Assembly: GCA_948482865.1 (NCBI GenBank)
Contig: CAOMHR010000034.1
Coordinates: 1 to 12,321, forward strand
Source of the DNA: Christensenellaceae bacterium
Lineage (GTDB): Bacteria; Bacillota; Clostridia; Christensenellales; Borkfalkiaceae
Reading direction: 5' to 3'
Length of the DNA stretch: 12,321 bases
Below are positions 1 through 7,609 of this stretch, in pieces. The position numbers and the translations under genes are program-made. Each line of letters begins with the position of its first letter. Positions within the stretch are counted from its first letter, which is position 1. Under the pieces are notes generated by a model. It worked only from the letters and a program-made list of their open reading frames with translations. It had not been told where the DNA came from and did not search any database.

Positions 1-1
1 G

Positions 2-205
2 CTTATTCTAGGAACGGGTTCAGCTTGTTCGTCAAACGGAAATAACAGGCATTCGAGAGTGATTCTTGCTTGCGGTGTGGATAAGCAGGCAGCCGACGGC
101 ATATTAAGAATAAGTTTGTCGTCCGATACGTTTGAGCAGGAAATTCGTGATGCTGCAAAAATTTTAAATGAAACCATTGCGAACAGACTTCGGTTAATGG
201 CGTAA
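2..205 (+). CDS. Cysteine desulfurase, NifS/IscS family (C-terminal end, 5' truncated by window)
   Basis: Only the last 67 codons are present; the gene begins before the window and stops at TAA 203-205. The reading frame gives the cysteine desulfurase active-site signature GTGSACSS, with the persulfide-forming Cys encoded at 26-28. The family's usual C-terminal block follows: RVIL, then LRISLSSDTFEQEI and a final helix. Family knowledge: these PLP enzymes take sulfur from L-cysteine as a protein persulfide and pass it to acceptors. The stop is only 4 bases from the thiI start, and a desulfurase placed directly before thiI is the known Firmicutes arrangement (NifZ-ThiI) in which it feeds 4-thiouridine formation. 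That partner assignment is inferred from position. The PLP-binding lysine lies outside the window, so I cannot check it or say which subclass this is. Confidence 0.93.
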   Translation, partial: LILGTGSACSSNGNNRHSRVILACGVDKQAADGILRISLSSDTFEQEIRDAAKILNETIANRLRLMA

Positions 206-209
206 AATT

Positions 210-1364
210 ATGGAAAAAGTTATTATCGTAAGATATTCTGAATTACATTTAAAGGGTAAAAACAGGGGCTGGTTTGAGCGTGTTTTTGCCGTAAATATGG
301 AAAAGAGCTTAAAGGGTATCAGGCACGAAATTCACAGGCATAGCGGAAGATATTTAATTGAAAATTTTTGCGAAAGCGATATCGATATTATCTTGGACAG
401 GCTGGGGAAAGTTTTCGGTATTCATTCATTCAGTGTCGCATTAAAAGTCGGCGCAGATATGGCTGAAATTTTCGAAGCCGCAAAACGGGTTTGTTTTAGC
501 AAAGGTAACTTTAAAGTAGAAACTCATAGGGCTGATAAAACTTTCTGTCTTAACTCAATGCAGGTGAGTTCTGAAATCGGTGGTAGGCTTTTGGATGAAA
601 ATCCTTTACTTAAGGTTGACGTTCATAATCCTGAATTTATTGTTAATATCGATATACGTGAAAACGGCACGGCGCTGGTATTTAACGAGTTTTTTAAAGG
701 CGCTGGCGGTATGCCTGTCGGAACTTCCGGTAAAGGTATGTTATTAATTTCGGGAGGTATAGACAGTCCGGTTGCGGGACATATGATTGCAAAGCGTGGA
801 ATGAACATTGACTGTATTCATTTTCATAGCTATCCATATACAAATTTGCAGGCGCGCGAAAAGGTCATTGAACTTACAAAACAGCTGTCAAATTATATTT
901 GCGGAACAACTTTAAACATTGTTTCCGTAACCAAAATACAGGAACAGATTCACAGTAAATGCAACGGCGATTATATGGTAATTCTTTTAAGGCGTTTTAT
1001 GATGCGGATTGCGGAAAAAATTGCGTTAAATTGCGGTGTGCAATGTTTAATCACTGGAGAAAGTCTTGCGCAAGTTGCAAGCCAAACAGTTGAAGGGATG
1101 ACGTCTTCAAACAGTGTTGTGAAAGTCCTTCCTGTTTTAAGACCTTTGTGCGGTTTTGATAAGGATGAAATAATAGAACGGAGCAGAGCGATAGGAACCT
1201 ATCAGACTTCGATACAGCCGTATGAAGATTGTTGCACTGTTTTTTTACCCAAGCACCCTGTTACACGCCCTAAACTTTGCGACGTGCTTGCAGAAGAAGA
1301 AAAACTTGACGTTCAAAGTTTGGTTGATGAAGCTGTTGCAACGCTTGAAATAATTAATTTATAA
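210..1364 (+). CDS. thiI: tRNA 4-thiouridine (and possibly thiazole) sulfurtransferase ThiI, no rhodanese domain
   Basis: The protein has 384 residues. ThiI adenylates U8 of tRNA with ATP and replaces its oxygen with sulfur; in some bacteria it also helps make the thiamin thiazole. The N-terminus (VRYSELHLKGKNR, residues 7-19) is the ferredoxin-like domain typical of ThiI, followed by a THUMP region to about residue 165. The PP-loop ATP pyrophosphatase motif SGGIDSPVAG starts at residue 181, GESLAQVASQT is at 283-293, and the YEDCC block has Cys341/Cys342 as candidate sulfur-carrying residues. The sequence ends without the rhodanese domain of the 482-residue E. coli protein, as in Bacillus-type ThiI, so sulfur probably comes directly from the desulfurase encoded just upstream. 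The ATG at 210 has no clear Shine-Dalgarno sequence; the 4-base gap suggests translational coupling. Transcription probably ends at the 1363-1398 hairpin. Identity is secure; whether it also serves thiamin synthesis is unknown. Confidence 0.97.
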   Translation: MEKVIIVRYSELHLKGKNRGWFERVFAVNMEKSLKGIRHEIHRHSGRYLIENFCESDIDIILDRLGKVFGIHSFSVALKVGADMAEIFEAAKRVCFSKGNFKVETHRADKTFCLNSMQVSSEIGGRLLDENPLLKVDVHNPEFIVNIDIRENGTALVFNEFFKGAGGMPVGTSGKGMLLISGGIDSPVAGHMIAKRGMNIDCIHFHSYPYTNLQAREKVIELTKQLSNYICGTTLNIVSVTKIQEQIHSKCNGDYMVILLRRFMMRIAEKIALNCGVQCLITGESLAQVASQTVEGMTSSNSVVKVLPVLRPLCGFDKDEIIERSRAIGTYQTSIQPYEDCCTVFLPKHPVTRPKLCDVLAEEEKLDVQSLVDEAVATLEIINL

Positions 1365-1398
1365 ATATGCGGAGCCTAAAATCAGGCTCCGCATATTT
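1363..1398. terminator. Bidirectional hairpin terminator between convergent thiI and PBP genes
   Basis: There is a perfect 15-bp inverted repeat. The left arm AAATATGCGGAGCCT is at 1363-1377, a 6-base loop (aaaatc) at 1378-1383, and the right arm AGGCTCCGCATATTT at 1384-1398. The GC-rich core GCGGAGCCT sits between AT flanks, so each strand yields a stem followed by a U-rich stretch (TTTTATT on plus, a weaker ATTTATAAATTAATTA on minus). The stem takes in the last two bases of the thiI TAA (1362-1364) and the final base of the PBP stop (1398-1400 on minus). It is therefore the only structure available to end both transcripts. The hairpin is seen directly; its termination activity is inferred. 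Confidence 0.88.
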
Positions 1399-3623
1399 TA
1401 TTGATTATACCAATCTTCGTGTGCGATATCGGGAATTTTTATCTGTGGCGGACTTCCGGTCTTGCTTAAACTGATTGGGGTAAGAACTATTTCTTTTCCT
1501 GAATAAGTGGTTTTACCGTCATTATAGTAGGGAATCACAGAGTACACGTAAGAGCCTTCTTCGGGGCGGTCAGAAATTAATTCTTTCCATTTTCCATCGT
1601 AAATAATAGTGCTTTTATTGTTTTTTGTGCGTTTTACTATTAATGAGTAGTACTTCGTGTGACATAATTTAATATTTACTGTGTTGTTTGCAACTGAAAT
1701 TTCGGGTGTGGTTATAGTCGGAACAGAAAATCTGTCCGATTGAATTTTGGGTTCGTTGTCTTTTAACGTTTTTACAGTTAAAGTGTTTAATATAGGACAG
1801 GCGGGGTCGGCTAACATTATTCTGTTGTTTTCTGAATATTCTTCGAGATCGATATTAACCATACTTGTTCCGCTTTCGGTATCGAGCGTTTCGGGGGTGT
1901 GACAGGAATAAAGTGATTCAAGAGCGGTATGCATTATTTTACAACAATCGTTTCCACCAGTAATCTGGGTGCGTTTGTTGTCTTTATCTCCCAGCCAGAT
2001 TGCTATACAGTTTTCGCTTGTATAACTTATTGCGTAAGCGTCGGTGTTGCCGTCTGCATTGCCGCAAGTTCCTGTTTTTGACGCGATATTAAAATTAAAA
2101 TCTTTCAATCTTTTAGCTGTGCCGCTTTCTGTAGTTTCAAGCAGCATATTGTTCATAAGTGAGCAGGTGCCTTCAGAAAATACATAATTTTTTACCGGAA
2201 TATTTTTGTATAATACTTTACCGTTTTTAGAGACAATTTCTTTTATAAAGTGTGAAGGTGTATAACTGCCGCCGTTAGGGAAGACGGTGTAGCAATCTGC
2301 GATTTCTTTTAACGTCAGACCGTATTTCATTCCGCCGAGCGCTAACGACATATTTTTTTCATCTTCTTCCAGTTTTAAATTCATTGCAGCAAGATATTTT
2401 TCTGCGCGGTCCACGGTTAAAGCGTTCAAAGTTTTTACCGCAGGAACATTGTAGCTATATTTTAAACTGTCGGTCACGGAAACATAGCCGTGATATTTTT
2501 TGTCAAAGTTTTCGGGAGAGTATCCGTTGTAATTTATTTTTTCGTCTAAAATTTTTGTGAAAGGGCTTAACTGTCTTTCTTCGATTGCCGGAGCGTAGAC
2601 GAATAGGGGTTTAACGGTTGAACCGGGTTGGCGTTTGGCTTTTCCGATGGTAGTTTTGTATGCCTTTACGCCGCCGCTTAAATTGTCTGTAACAATTGCT
2701 GCGTTGTCGCAAGGATAATGCATCTCTTCAAACAGTGTTTGCATTTTACTGTCCAAATAAGTTTTTATTATACAGCCGTCGGTCAAAGCATAATGATTGA
2801 ATTCAATATCTTCCAATTCGTCGAAAACAGCGTTTATATAATCTCCGTATTTGGAATTGTCTGAAACCTGTACGGCATTAAGCGGTTCTTTTATTGCCGA
2901 GTCATAAGCGGTTTTGTTTATATATCCGCAGTCAAGCATATTTTTAAGGACGAGATTTCGTTTGGAAATGCTTTTTTCAGGATTTTTGAATGGCGAATAA
3001 TTGTTGGGGGAAGATAAAAGCCCTACAATTGTCGCACTTTCCGTCAGAGACAGGTTTTCGGCTTTTTTATTGAAATAAAATTCGGCTGCGCTTTGAAGTC
3101 CGTAACATTTATGCCCGAAATAAATTGTGTTGAGATACATTTCAAGTATTTCGTTCTTTTCGTACCGTTTTTCAAGTTTTTTTGTTAATTTAATTTCTTT
3201 AAGTTTGCGTTTTATTGTTTTGTCGTTGGAAAGATGCGTGTTTTTGATAAGCTGTTGGCTGATGGTCGACGCACCCTGCTTAAATGAGCCTGCTTTCAAG
3301 TTGGTGAAAAAGGCTTTAATCATTCTCTTATAATTGAGTCCGTTATGCGAAAAGAATGTGCGGTCTTCCGAAGCAACAAAAGCATTGATTGTATGTTGCG
3401 GTAAATCTTTTACCGATACGCTTTTAACTTGTGCGTCCAGCGACGCGCTTGTTATTTGATTTCCTTCGTCGTCGCAAATGATTACGTTTTGTCCGGCTCC
3501 TACAAGTTTATTAGGGTCAAGGATTGCATCTTTAGTTATTATTCCGTAGACTAAAAACATAGAGCCAACAAGTACAATAAAACTTAAAAATATAATTGCA
3601 GAAATTTTCAAAAATTTAGTCAT
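1398..3623 (-). CDS. Class A penicillin-binding protein (bifunctional glycosyltransferase/transpeptidase, PBP1A-like)
   Basis: A 741-residue membrane-anchored peptidoglycan synthase that polymerises lipid II and cross-links stem peptides outside the membrane. Residues 7-29 form one hydrophobic segment acting as an uncleaved signal anchor. The GT51 domain shows SEDRTFFSHNG with catalytic Glu86, QGASTISQQLIKN (116-128), and KLEKRYEKNEILEMYLN (149-165). The transpeptidase domain has all three catalytic motifs: STVK with nucleophile Ser335, SYN at 390-392, and KTGT at 516-519. After about residue 580 there is a further ~160-residue region whose end (about 633-718) looks beta-rich and may be an Ig/FN3-like fold; this is a guess from its pattern. 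The exported part contains 14 cysteines, many for this kind of protein. The gene stands alone, convergent with thiI and divergent from miaB. The ATG at 3623 has no visible Shine-Dalgarno sequence. Orthology to a particular named PBP cannot be decided here, so no symbol is given. Confidence 0.95.
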   Translation of the reverse strand: MTKFLKISAIIFLSFIVLVGSMFLVYGIITKDAILDPNKLVGAGQNVIICDDEGNQITSASLDAQVKSVSVKDLPQHTINAFVASEDRTFFSHNGLNYKRMIKAFFTNLKAGSFKQGASTISQQLIKNTHLSNDKTIKRKLKEIKLTKKLEKRYEKNEILEMYLNTIYFGHKCYGLQSAAEFYFNKKAENLSLTESATIVGLLSSPNNYSPFKNPEKSISKRNLVLKNMLDCGYINKTAYDSAIKEPLNAVQVSDNSKYGDYINAVFDELEDIEFNHYALTDGCIIKTYLDSKMQTLFEEMHYPCDNAAIVTDNLSGGVKAYKTTIGKAKRQPGSTVKPLFVYAPAIEERQLSPFTKILDEKINYNGYSPENFDKKYHGYVSVTDSLKYSYNVPAVKTLNALTVDRAEKYLAAMNLKLEEDEKNMSLALGGMKYGLTLKEIADCYTVFPNGGSYTPSHFIKEIVSKNGKVLYKNIPVKNYVFSEGTCSLMNNMLLETTESGTAKRLKDFNFNIASKTGTCGNADGNTDAYAISYTSENCIAIWLGDKDNKRTQITGGNDCCKIMHTALESLYSCHTPETLDTESGTSMVNIDLEEYSENNRIMLADPACPILNTLTVKTLKDNEPKIQSDRFSVPTITTPEISVANNTVNIKLCHTKYYSLIVKRTKNNKSTIIYDGKWKELISDRPEEGSYVYSVIPYYNDGKTTYSGKEIVLTPISLSKTGSPPQIKIPDIAHEDWYNQ

Positions 3624-3630
3624 TAAAATT

Positions 3631-3660
3631 AGTATTTATAAAATTAAATATTTGTTGCAA
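3631..3660 (-). promoter_or_regulatory. Candidate promoter for the PBP gene
   Basis: Reading the minus strand, TTGCAA (3660-3655) is followed after 18 bases by AATACT (3636-3631). An overlapping alternative -10, TAAATA (3638-3633), has a 16-base spacer. Either choice puts the expected transcription start at roughly 3624-3627, next to the ATG at 3623, leaving almost no leader. The match to consensus is moderate and the region is AT-rich, so a chance match is quite possible. The support is that this is the only intergenic space upstream of the gene and that no Shine-Dalgarno sequence is present. Confidence 0.45.
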
Positions 3661-3665
3661 ATCTA

Positions 3666-3694
3666 TTGAAAAAAATCTGTGAAAATAGTATAAT
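3666..3694 (+). promoter_or_regulatory. Vegetative sigma (SigA/sigma70-type) promoter for the miaB operon
   Basis: A -35 box TTGAAA at 3666-3671 and a perfect -10 box TATAAT at 3689-3694 are separated by exactly 17 bases. The spacer and upstream DNA are very AT-rich. The usual start of transcription, about 7 bases after the -10 box, falls near 3701, only a couple of bases before the miaB ATG at 3703. This would be the main promoter of the six-gene operon. Its -35 box is 5 bp from the candidate -35 box of the divergent PBP promoter. Confidence 0.82.
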
Positions 3695-3702
3695 TGTTTT
3701 AT

Positions 3703-5022
3703 ATGTCAAATCAGAAATTCTACAAAATCGTAACGTACGGCTGTCAGATGAACGTTCACGAATCGGAAAAAATTGCGGGTACGCTGACTGAATTGGGTTA
3801 TATTTCTTGTGAAGATATGGAGCAGGCGGATATTATTGTTTTTAATACCTGCTGTATCAGAGAGAATGCCGAAAACCACGCGTTCGGAAATATCGGTATG
3901 TTAAAAAAGTTGAAAGCCGCAAACAGGGATTTAATTATTGCCGTGGGCGGATGTCTTACGCAGCAGTCAGGGAAGGCGGATAACTTGCATGAAAAATTTC
4001 CTTACGTTGACATTATTTTCGGCACGCACAATCTTCATAGATTAAAAGATTATATTTTATTAAAGCAAAACAGGAAAAAGGCAGTTATTGAAATAGAAGA
4101 AGATGAAGGTTATGTTTTCGAAGGGGAAAATCCTGTAAGAACAAGCTATCCAAATGCATGGGTAAATATTACTTACGGATGCAACAACTTTTGCAGCTAT
4201 TGCATTGTTCCGTTTGTTCGCGGCAGAGAAAGAAGCAGACGTTCGGAAAATATAATTGCCGAAGTAAAAGGACTTATTGGCGCGGGTTATAAAGAAATTA
4301 CTCTTTTGGGGCAAAACGTAAATTCTTACGGAAATGGTTCGGATGATTTAACTTTTCCGCAGTTGCTTGAAAAAATTGCAAATTTGGACGGTAAGTTCAG
4401 GCTCAGATTTATGACGAGTCATCCGAAAGATTTTTCCAAAAATCTGGCAAAAGTTATCGCCGCCAACGAAAAAATATGTCATTGCGTTCATCTTCCCGTG
4501 CAGAGCGGTTCAGATGCAGTGTTAAAGGCAATGAACAGAAAATATACCGCAGTGGATTATTTGGAGAAAATTTCCTGCTTAAAAAAGTATGTTCCGGATT
4601 GTGCTGTTACAACTGATTTGATAGTAGGTTTTCCGGGCGAAACGGAAGAAGATTTTGAAGCTACATTAAACCTTGTAAAACAGGTAAATTATACGTCGGC
4701 ATTTACTTTTGTGTATTCAAAACGTGAAGGCACGGTTGCGGCTAAAATGCCTGACCAGATTCCCGAAGAAGTAAGCAAACAAAGAATTATGCGCCTTGTT
4801 GAATTGGTAAATTCACTGACGCGGGAACACACCAAAGATTATGTGGGCAAAACGGTTGAAATTCTTTGCGAAGGTTACGACGATAAGAAAGGAATGTATT
4901 TAGGACGTGACAGTTACGGCAGAATGGGCTATTTTAAGAGCGAAACAAATATGATTGGCGAGTTTGTAAATATAAAAGTAAACAAAGCGAACGGCGTTTC
5001 TTTAATAGGCGAACGAGTATAA
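3703..5022 (+). CDS. miaB: tRNA-2-methylthio-N6-dimethylallyladenosine synthase MiaB
   Basis: A 439-residue radical-SAM methylthiotransferase that adds the 2-methylthio group to i6A37 of tRNAs, giving ms2i6A, with two [4Fe-4S] clusters. The N-terminal UPF0004 domain carries Cys14 (TYGCQMN), Cys50 (FNTCC) and Cys84 (GGCL) for the auxiliary cluster. The radical-SAM motif CNNFCSYC (Cys160, Cys164, Cys167) is followed by the family's VRGRERSR stretch. A C-terminal TRAM domain (about 377-438) binds tRNA. TYGCQMNVHESE together with VRGRERSR favours MiaB over RimO or MtaB. I chose ATG 3703 over an in-frame TTG at 3694, because that TTG overlaps the -10 box and would lie upstream of the expected transcript. 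There is no Shine-Dalgarno sequence, consistent with a leaderless message. It is first in the operon and 10 bases before mutS. miaA, whose product makes its substrate, is in the same operon. Confidence 0.97.
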   Translation: MSNQKFYKIVTYGCQMNVHESEKIAGTLTELGYISCEDMEQADIIVFNTCCIRENAENHAFGNIGMLKKLKAANRDLIIAVGGCLTQQSGKADNLHEKFPYVDIIFGTHNLHRLKDYILLKQNRKKAVIEIEEDEGYVFEGENPVRTSYPNAWVNITYGCNNFCSYCIVPFVRGRERSRRSENIIAEVKGLIGAGYKEITLLGQNVNSYGNGSDDLTFPQLLEKIANLDGKFRLRFMTSHPKDFSKNLAKVIAANEKICHCVHLPVQSGSDAVLKAMNRKYTAVDYLEKISCLKKYVPDCAVTTDLIVGFPGETEEDFEATLNLVKQVNYTSAFTFVYSKREGTVAAKMPDQIPEEVSKQRIMRLVELVNSLTREHTKDYVGKTVEILCEGYDDKKGMYLGRDSYGRMGYFKSETNMIGEFVNIKVNKANGVSLIGERV

Positions 5023-5032
5023 GGATAAAATT

Positions 5033-7609
5033 ATGGCACTTTCACAAATGATGCAACATTACTTTACCGTAAAGGAAAAGTACAAAGATTGTATAATATT
5101 TTACAGACTCGGCGATTTTTACGAAATGTTTTTTGACGATGCGGTAAAGGGAGCCGAGCTTTTGGGACTGACCCTTACGGGCAGGGATTGCGGGCTTGAG
5201 CAGCGTGCGCCTATGTGCGGCATTCCTTTTCATGCGGCAGATGAATATATCGCAAAATTAGTGTCTCTCGGTGAAAAGGTTGCAATCTGCGAACAACTTG
5301 AAGACGCTTCTGCGGCAAAAGGCATAGTGGAACGTGGCGTTGTTCGCGTTGTTACCGCGGGAACTATTACGGATGACGAGCATCTAAACGAAAAGTCAAA
5401 TAACTATGTTTGTTGCGCGTTTAAAAACGGAGAAAATGTTGCGCTTGCCTGGGCGGATATTACAACCGGCGAATTGTGCGCTACAGAATTTGCAGGAGCA
5501 AACTGTATTTCGCATAGTACTTCGCATATGTCCAAACTTGGGGTTAAAGAAGTAATATGTAACGATAATTACCTTTTTGAAACGAAAAACGAGCCAATGG
5601 TGACGCGCGGAATTTTACCGCATTTTTCAAGTTATCCTGAATGGGCATTCGGTTTTTCTGCTGCGGAGCGGTGCCTTTTAGAGCAGTTTAATACAAAAAC
5701 TCTTTCGGCTTTTACTATTGCGGAAAGTAAAAATGCGGTTTGCGCGACCGGCGCGCTGATAGAGTATCTTAAAGAAACTCAAATGCACGCGCTTAAAAAT
5801 ATCGACGGCGTAAAATATCTTGCAAACGAAAAATTTTTGCAGCTTGACGGTACGGCGGTAAGAAACCTTGAGCTTGTTAAAACATTGGGCGAAAGTAAAG
5901 ATTACGGTTCGTTGTTGTGGTTAATGGATAAAACGCAGACGGGGATGGGTTCGCGCTTAATTAAAAACTGTATAGTTTATCCGTTTGCGAGAAAAGAAGA
6001 TATTAATTACAGGCTTGACGGCGTAGAAGAATTGTTTAAAGCTACAGTTGTCAGGTTGGGACTTATAGATTTATTAAAGGGTATAAAAGATATTGAAAGA
6101 CTTACCGGTAAGATAAGCAATAATAAAATGATGCCCAGGGACTGTATAGCTCTCGCAAAATCGTTGGCGGCAATACCCAATATTAAAATGCAGCTTTCGG
6201 GCTTTGACTCGGATATTTTAAAAGAAATATCCAAAAATTTGATTGATTTGTCTGCAGTAACCGAACTTATTGAAAAAGCGATAAACGAAGACGCGCCTAT
6301 CCAGATTAAAGACGGCGGATATATTAAGGACGGTTACAGTAAACAGCTTGACGAATTGCGCGCTGTTAAAAATAACGGCAATAAACTGATTATGGATATG
6401 GAAGCGCGGGAAAGAGACGAAACGGGCATAAGAACGTTGCGCATAAGTTATAACCGCGTATTCGGTTACTATATAGAAGTAACCAAATCTTTTAAGGATA
6501 AAGTTCCGTTGAGTTATCAACGCCGCCAGACTTTAGCGAATGCGGAAAGATATTCAACCGATGAACTTAAAGAACTGGAAGAAAAGATTTTGGGTAGCGA
6601 AGACGCGGCTTTAAAACTTGAAATCAGGCTTTACGAATATGTAAAAAGCGTGCTGACCGAAAATATAAATAAACTTAAAACTATATCTTCCGCGGTCGCG
6701 CTACTGGATTTGCTGGTAGGTTTTGCCGAAATTGCAAAAACAAATAATTATGTCCGTCCGGAAATTGTTGACAGCGGAAAACCGCTTGTAATCAAAGCGG
6801 GAAGGCATCCGGTTGTTGAAGCTATCTCAAAAAACAGATTTATTCCAAACGATACGTTGCTGGATGAAGATGAAAACCGTACTATGATATTGACCGGACC
6901 GAATATGGCTGGTAAAAGCACTTATATGCGCCAAACCGCGATAATCGCGATAATGGCTCATATAGGCAGTTTTGTTCCCGCAAGTTCAGCGCAGATTCCT
7001 TTAATTGACAGGGTGTTCACAAGAGTCGGGGCAAGCGACAATTTAATATCCGACCAAAGTACATTTATGGTTGAAATGATTGAAGTTGCTGCGATATTGC
7101 AGAATGCCACTAAAAACAGTCTTTTGATTTTAGACGAAGTCGGCAGGGGAACAAGTACGTACGACGGTTTAAGCATTGCCTGGGCGGTCATTGAAACGCT
7201 TACGCAAAAAATAGGGGCAAAAACCCTGTTCGCAACCCATTATCACGAATTGACGGATTTGGAATATAGACTATCGGGAGTTAAGAATTACAAAATTTCT
7301 GTCAAAGAAGTGAACGGCAGCGTAGTGTTTTTAAGGAAAATTATGCGCGGCGGAGCAAACAGGAGCTTCGGTATAGAAGTTGCGTCTCTTGCGGGCGTTC
7401 CCGACGAAGTTACGGAAAGGGCTAAAACGATTTTGAAACACATTGAAAGCGGTGACAGAGAGTTTGATAAGCCTTTGCGTGAAACTATTGACGAAGAAAA
7501 GCAGTTGACCGAAGTTGAAAAGATTTTGAGCGAAATCAACCTTGAAAACGTAACGCCTATGCAGGCGTTCCTGATTTTGAGCGATTTGGTCGATAAGGTT
7601 AAAGTATGA
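5033..7609 (+). CDS. mutS: DNA mismatch repair protein MutS
   Basis: An 858-residue MutS1-type protein that recognises mismatches and small loops as a dimer and uses ATP to signal MutL. The N-terminal mismatch-reading motif GDFYEMF (Phe29, Glu31) is intact. Connector, lever and clamp regions follow. The C-terminal ABC-type ATPase has Walker A GPNMAGKST (622-630), Walker B ILDE (Asp701, Glu702), the signature stretch GRGTSTYDG, and FATHYHEL with the switch histidine. The protein ends with the usual TPMQAFLILSDL helix region. I do not see the QLSFF-type clamp-binding motif expected shortly before it; the only similar residues are QLTEV at 824-828. The ATG at 5033 is preceded by AAGGA (5021-5025), 7 bases away, which overlaps the miaB stop. 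Its end overlaps the mutL start by 4 bases (ATGA), so the two are probably translationally coupled. Confidence 0.98.
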   Translation: MALSQMMQHYFTVKEKYKDCIIFYRLGDFYEMFFDDAVKGAELLGLTLTGRDCGLEQRAPMCGIPFHAADEYIAKLVSLGEKVAICEQLEDASAAKGIVERGVVRVVTAGTITDDEHLNEKSNNYVCCAFKNGENVALAWADITTGELCATEFAGANCISHSTSHMSKLGVKEVICNDNYLFETKNEPMVTRGILPHFSSYPEWAFGFSAAERCLLEQFNTKTLSAFTIAESKNAVCATGALIEYLKETQMHALKNIDGVKYLANEKFLQLDGTAVRNLELVKTLGESKDYGSLLWLMDKTQTGMGSRLIKNCIVYPFARKEDINYRLDGVEELFKATVVRLGLIDLLKGIKDIERLTGKISNNKMMPRDCIALAKSLAAIPNIKMQLSGFDSDILKEISKNLIDLSAVTELIEKAINEDAPIQIKDGGYIKDGYSKQLDELRAVKNNGNKLIMDMEARERDETGIRTLRISYNRVFGYYIEVTKSFKDKVPLSYQRRQTLANAERYSTDELKELEEKILGSEDAALKLEIRLYEYVKSVLTENINKLKTISSAVALLDLLVGFAEIAKTNNYVRPEIVDSGKPLVIKAGRHPVVEAISKNRFIPNDTLLDEDENRTMILTGPNMAGKSTYMRQTAIIAIMAHIGSFVPASSAQIPLIDRVFTRVGASDNLISDQSTFMVEMIEVAAILQNATKNSLLILDEVGRGTSTYDGLSIAWAVIETLTQKIGAKTLFATHYHELTDLEYRLSGVKNYKISVKEVNGSVVFLRKIMRGGANRSFGIEVASLAGVPDEVTERAKTILKHIESGDREFDKPLRETIDEEKQLTEVEKILSEINLENVTPMQAFLILSDLVDKVKV

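Noticed and set aside
206..209. Possible riboswitch or T-box ahead of thiI
   Set aside because: Only 4 bases separate it from the upstream gene, so there is no room for a structured leader.
3694..3702. Upstream TTG start for miaB (three extra residues)
   Set aside because: The TTG overlaps the last base of the -10 box TATAAT and lies upstream of the expected transcription start, so it would not be in the mRNA.
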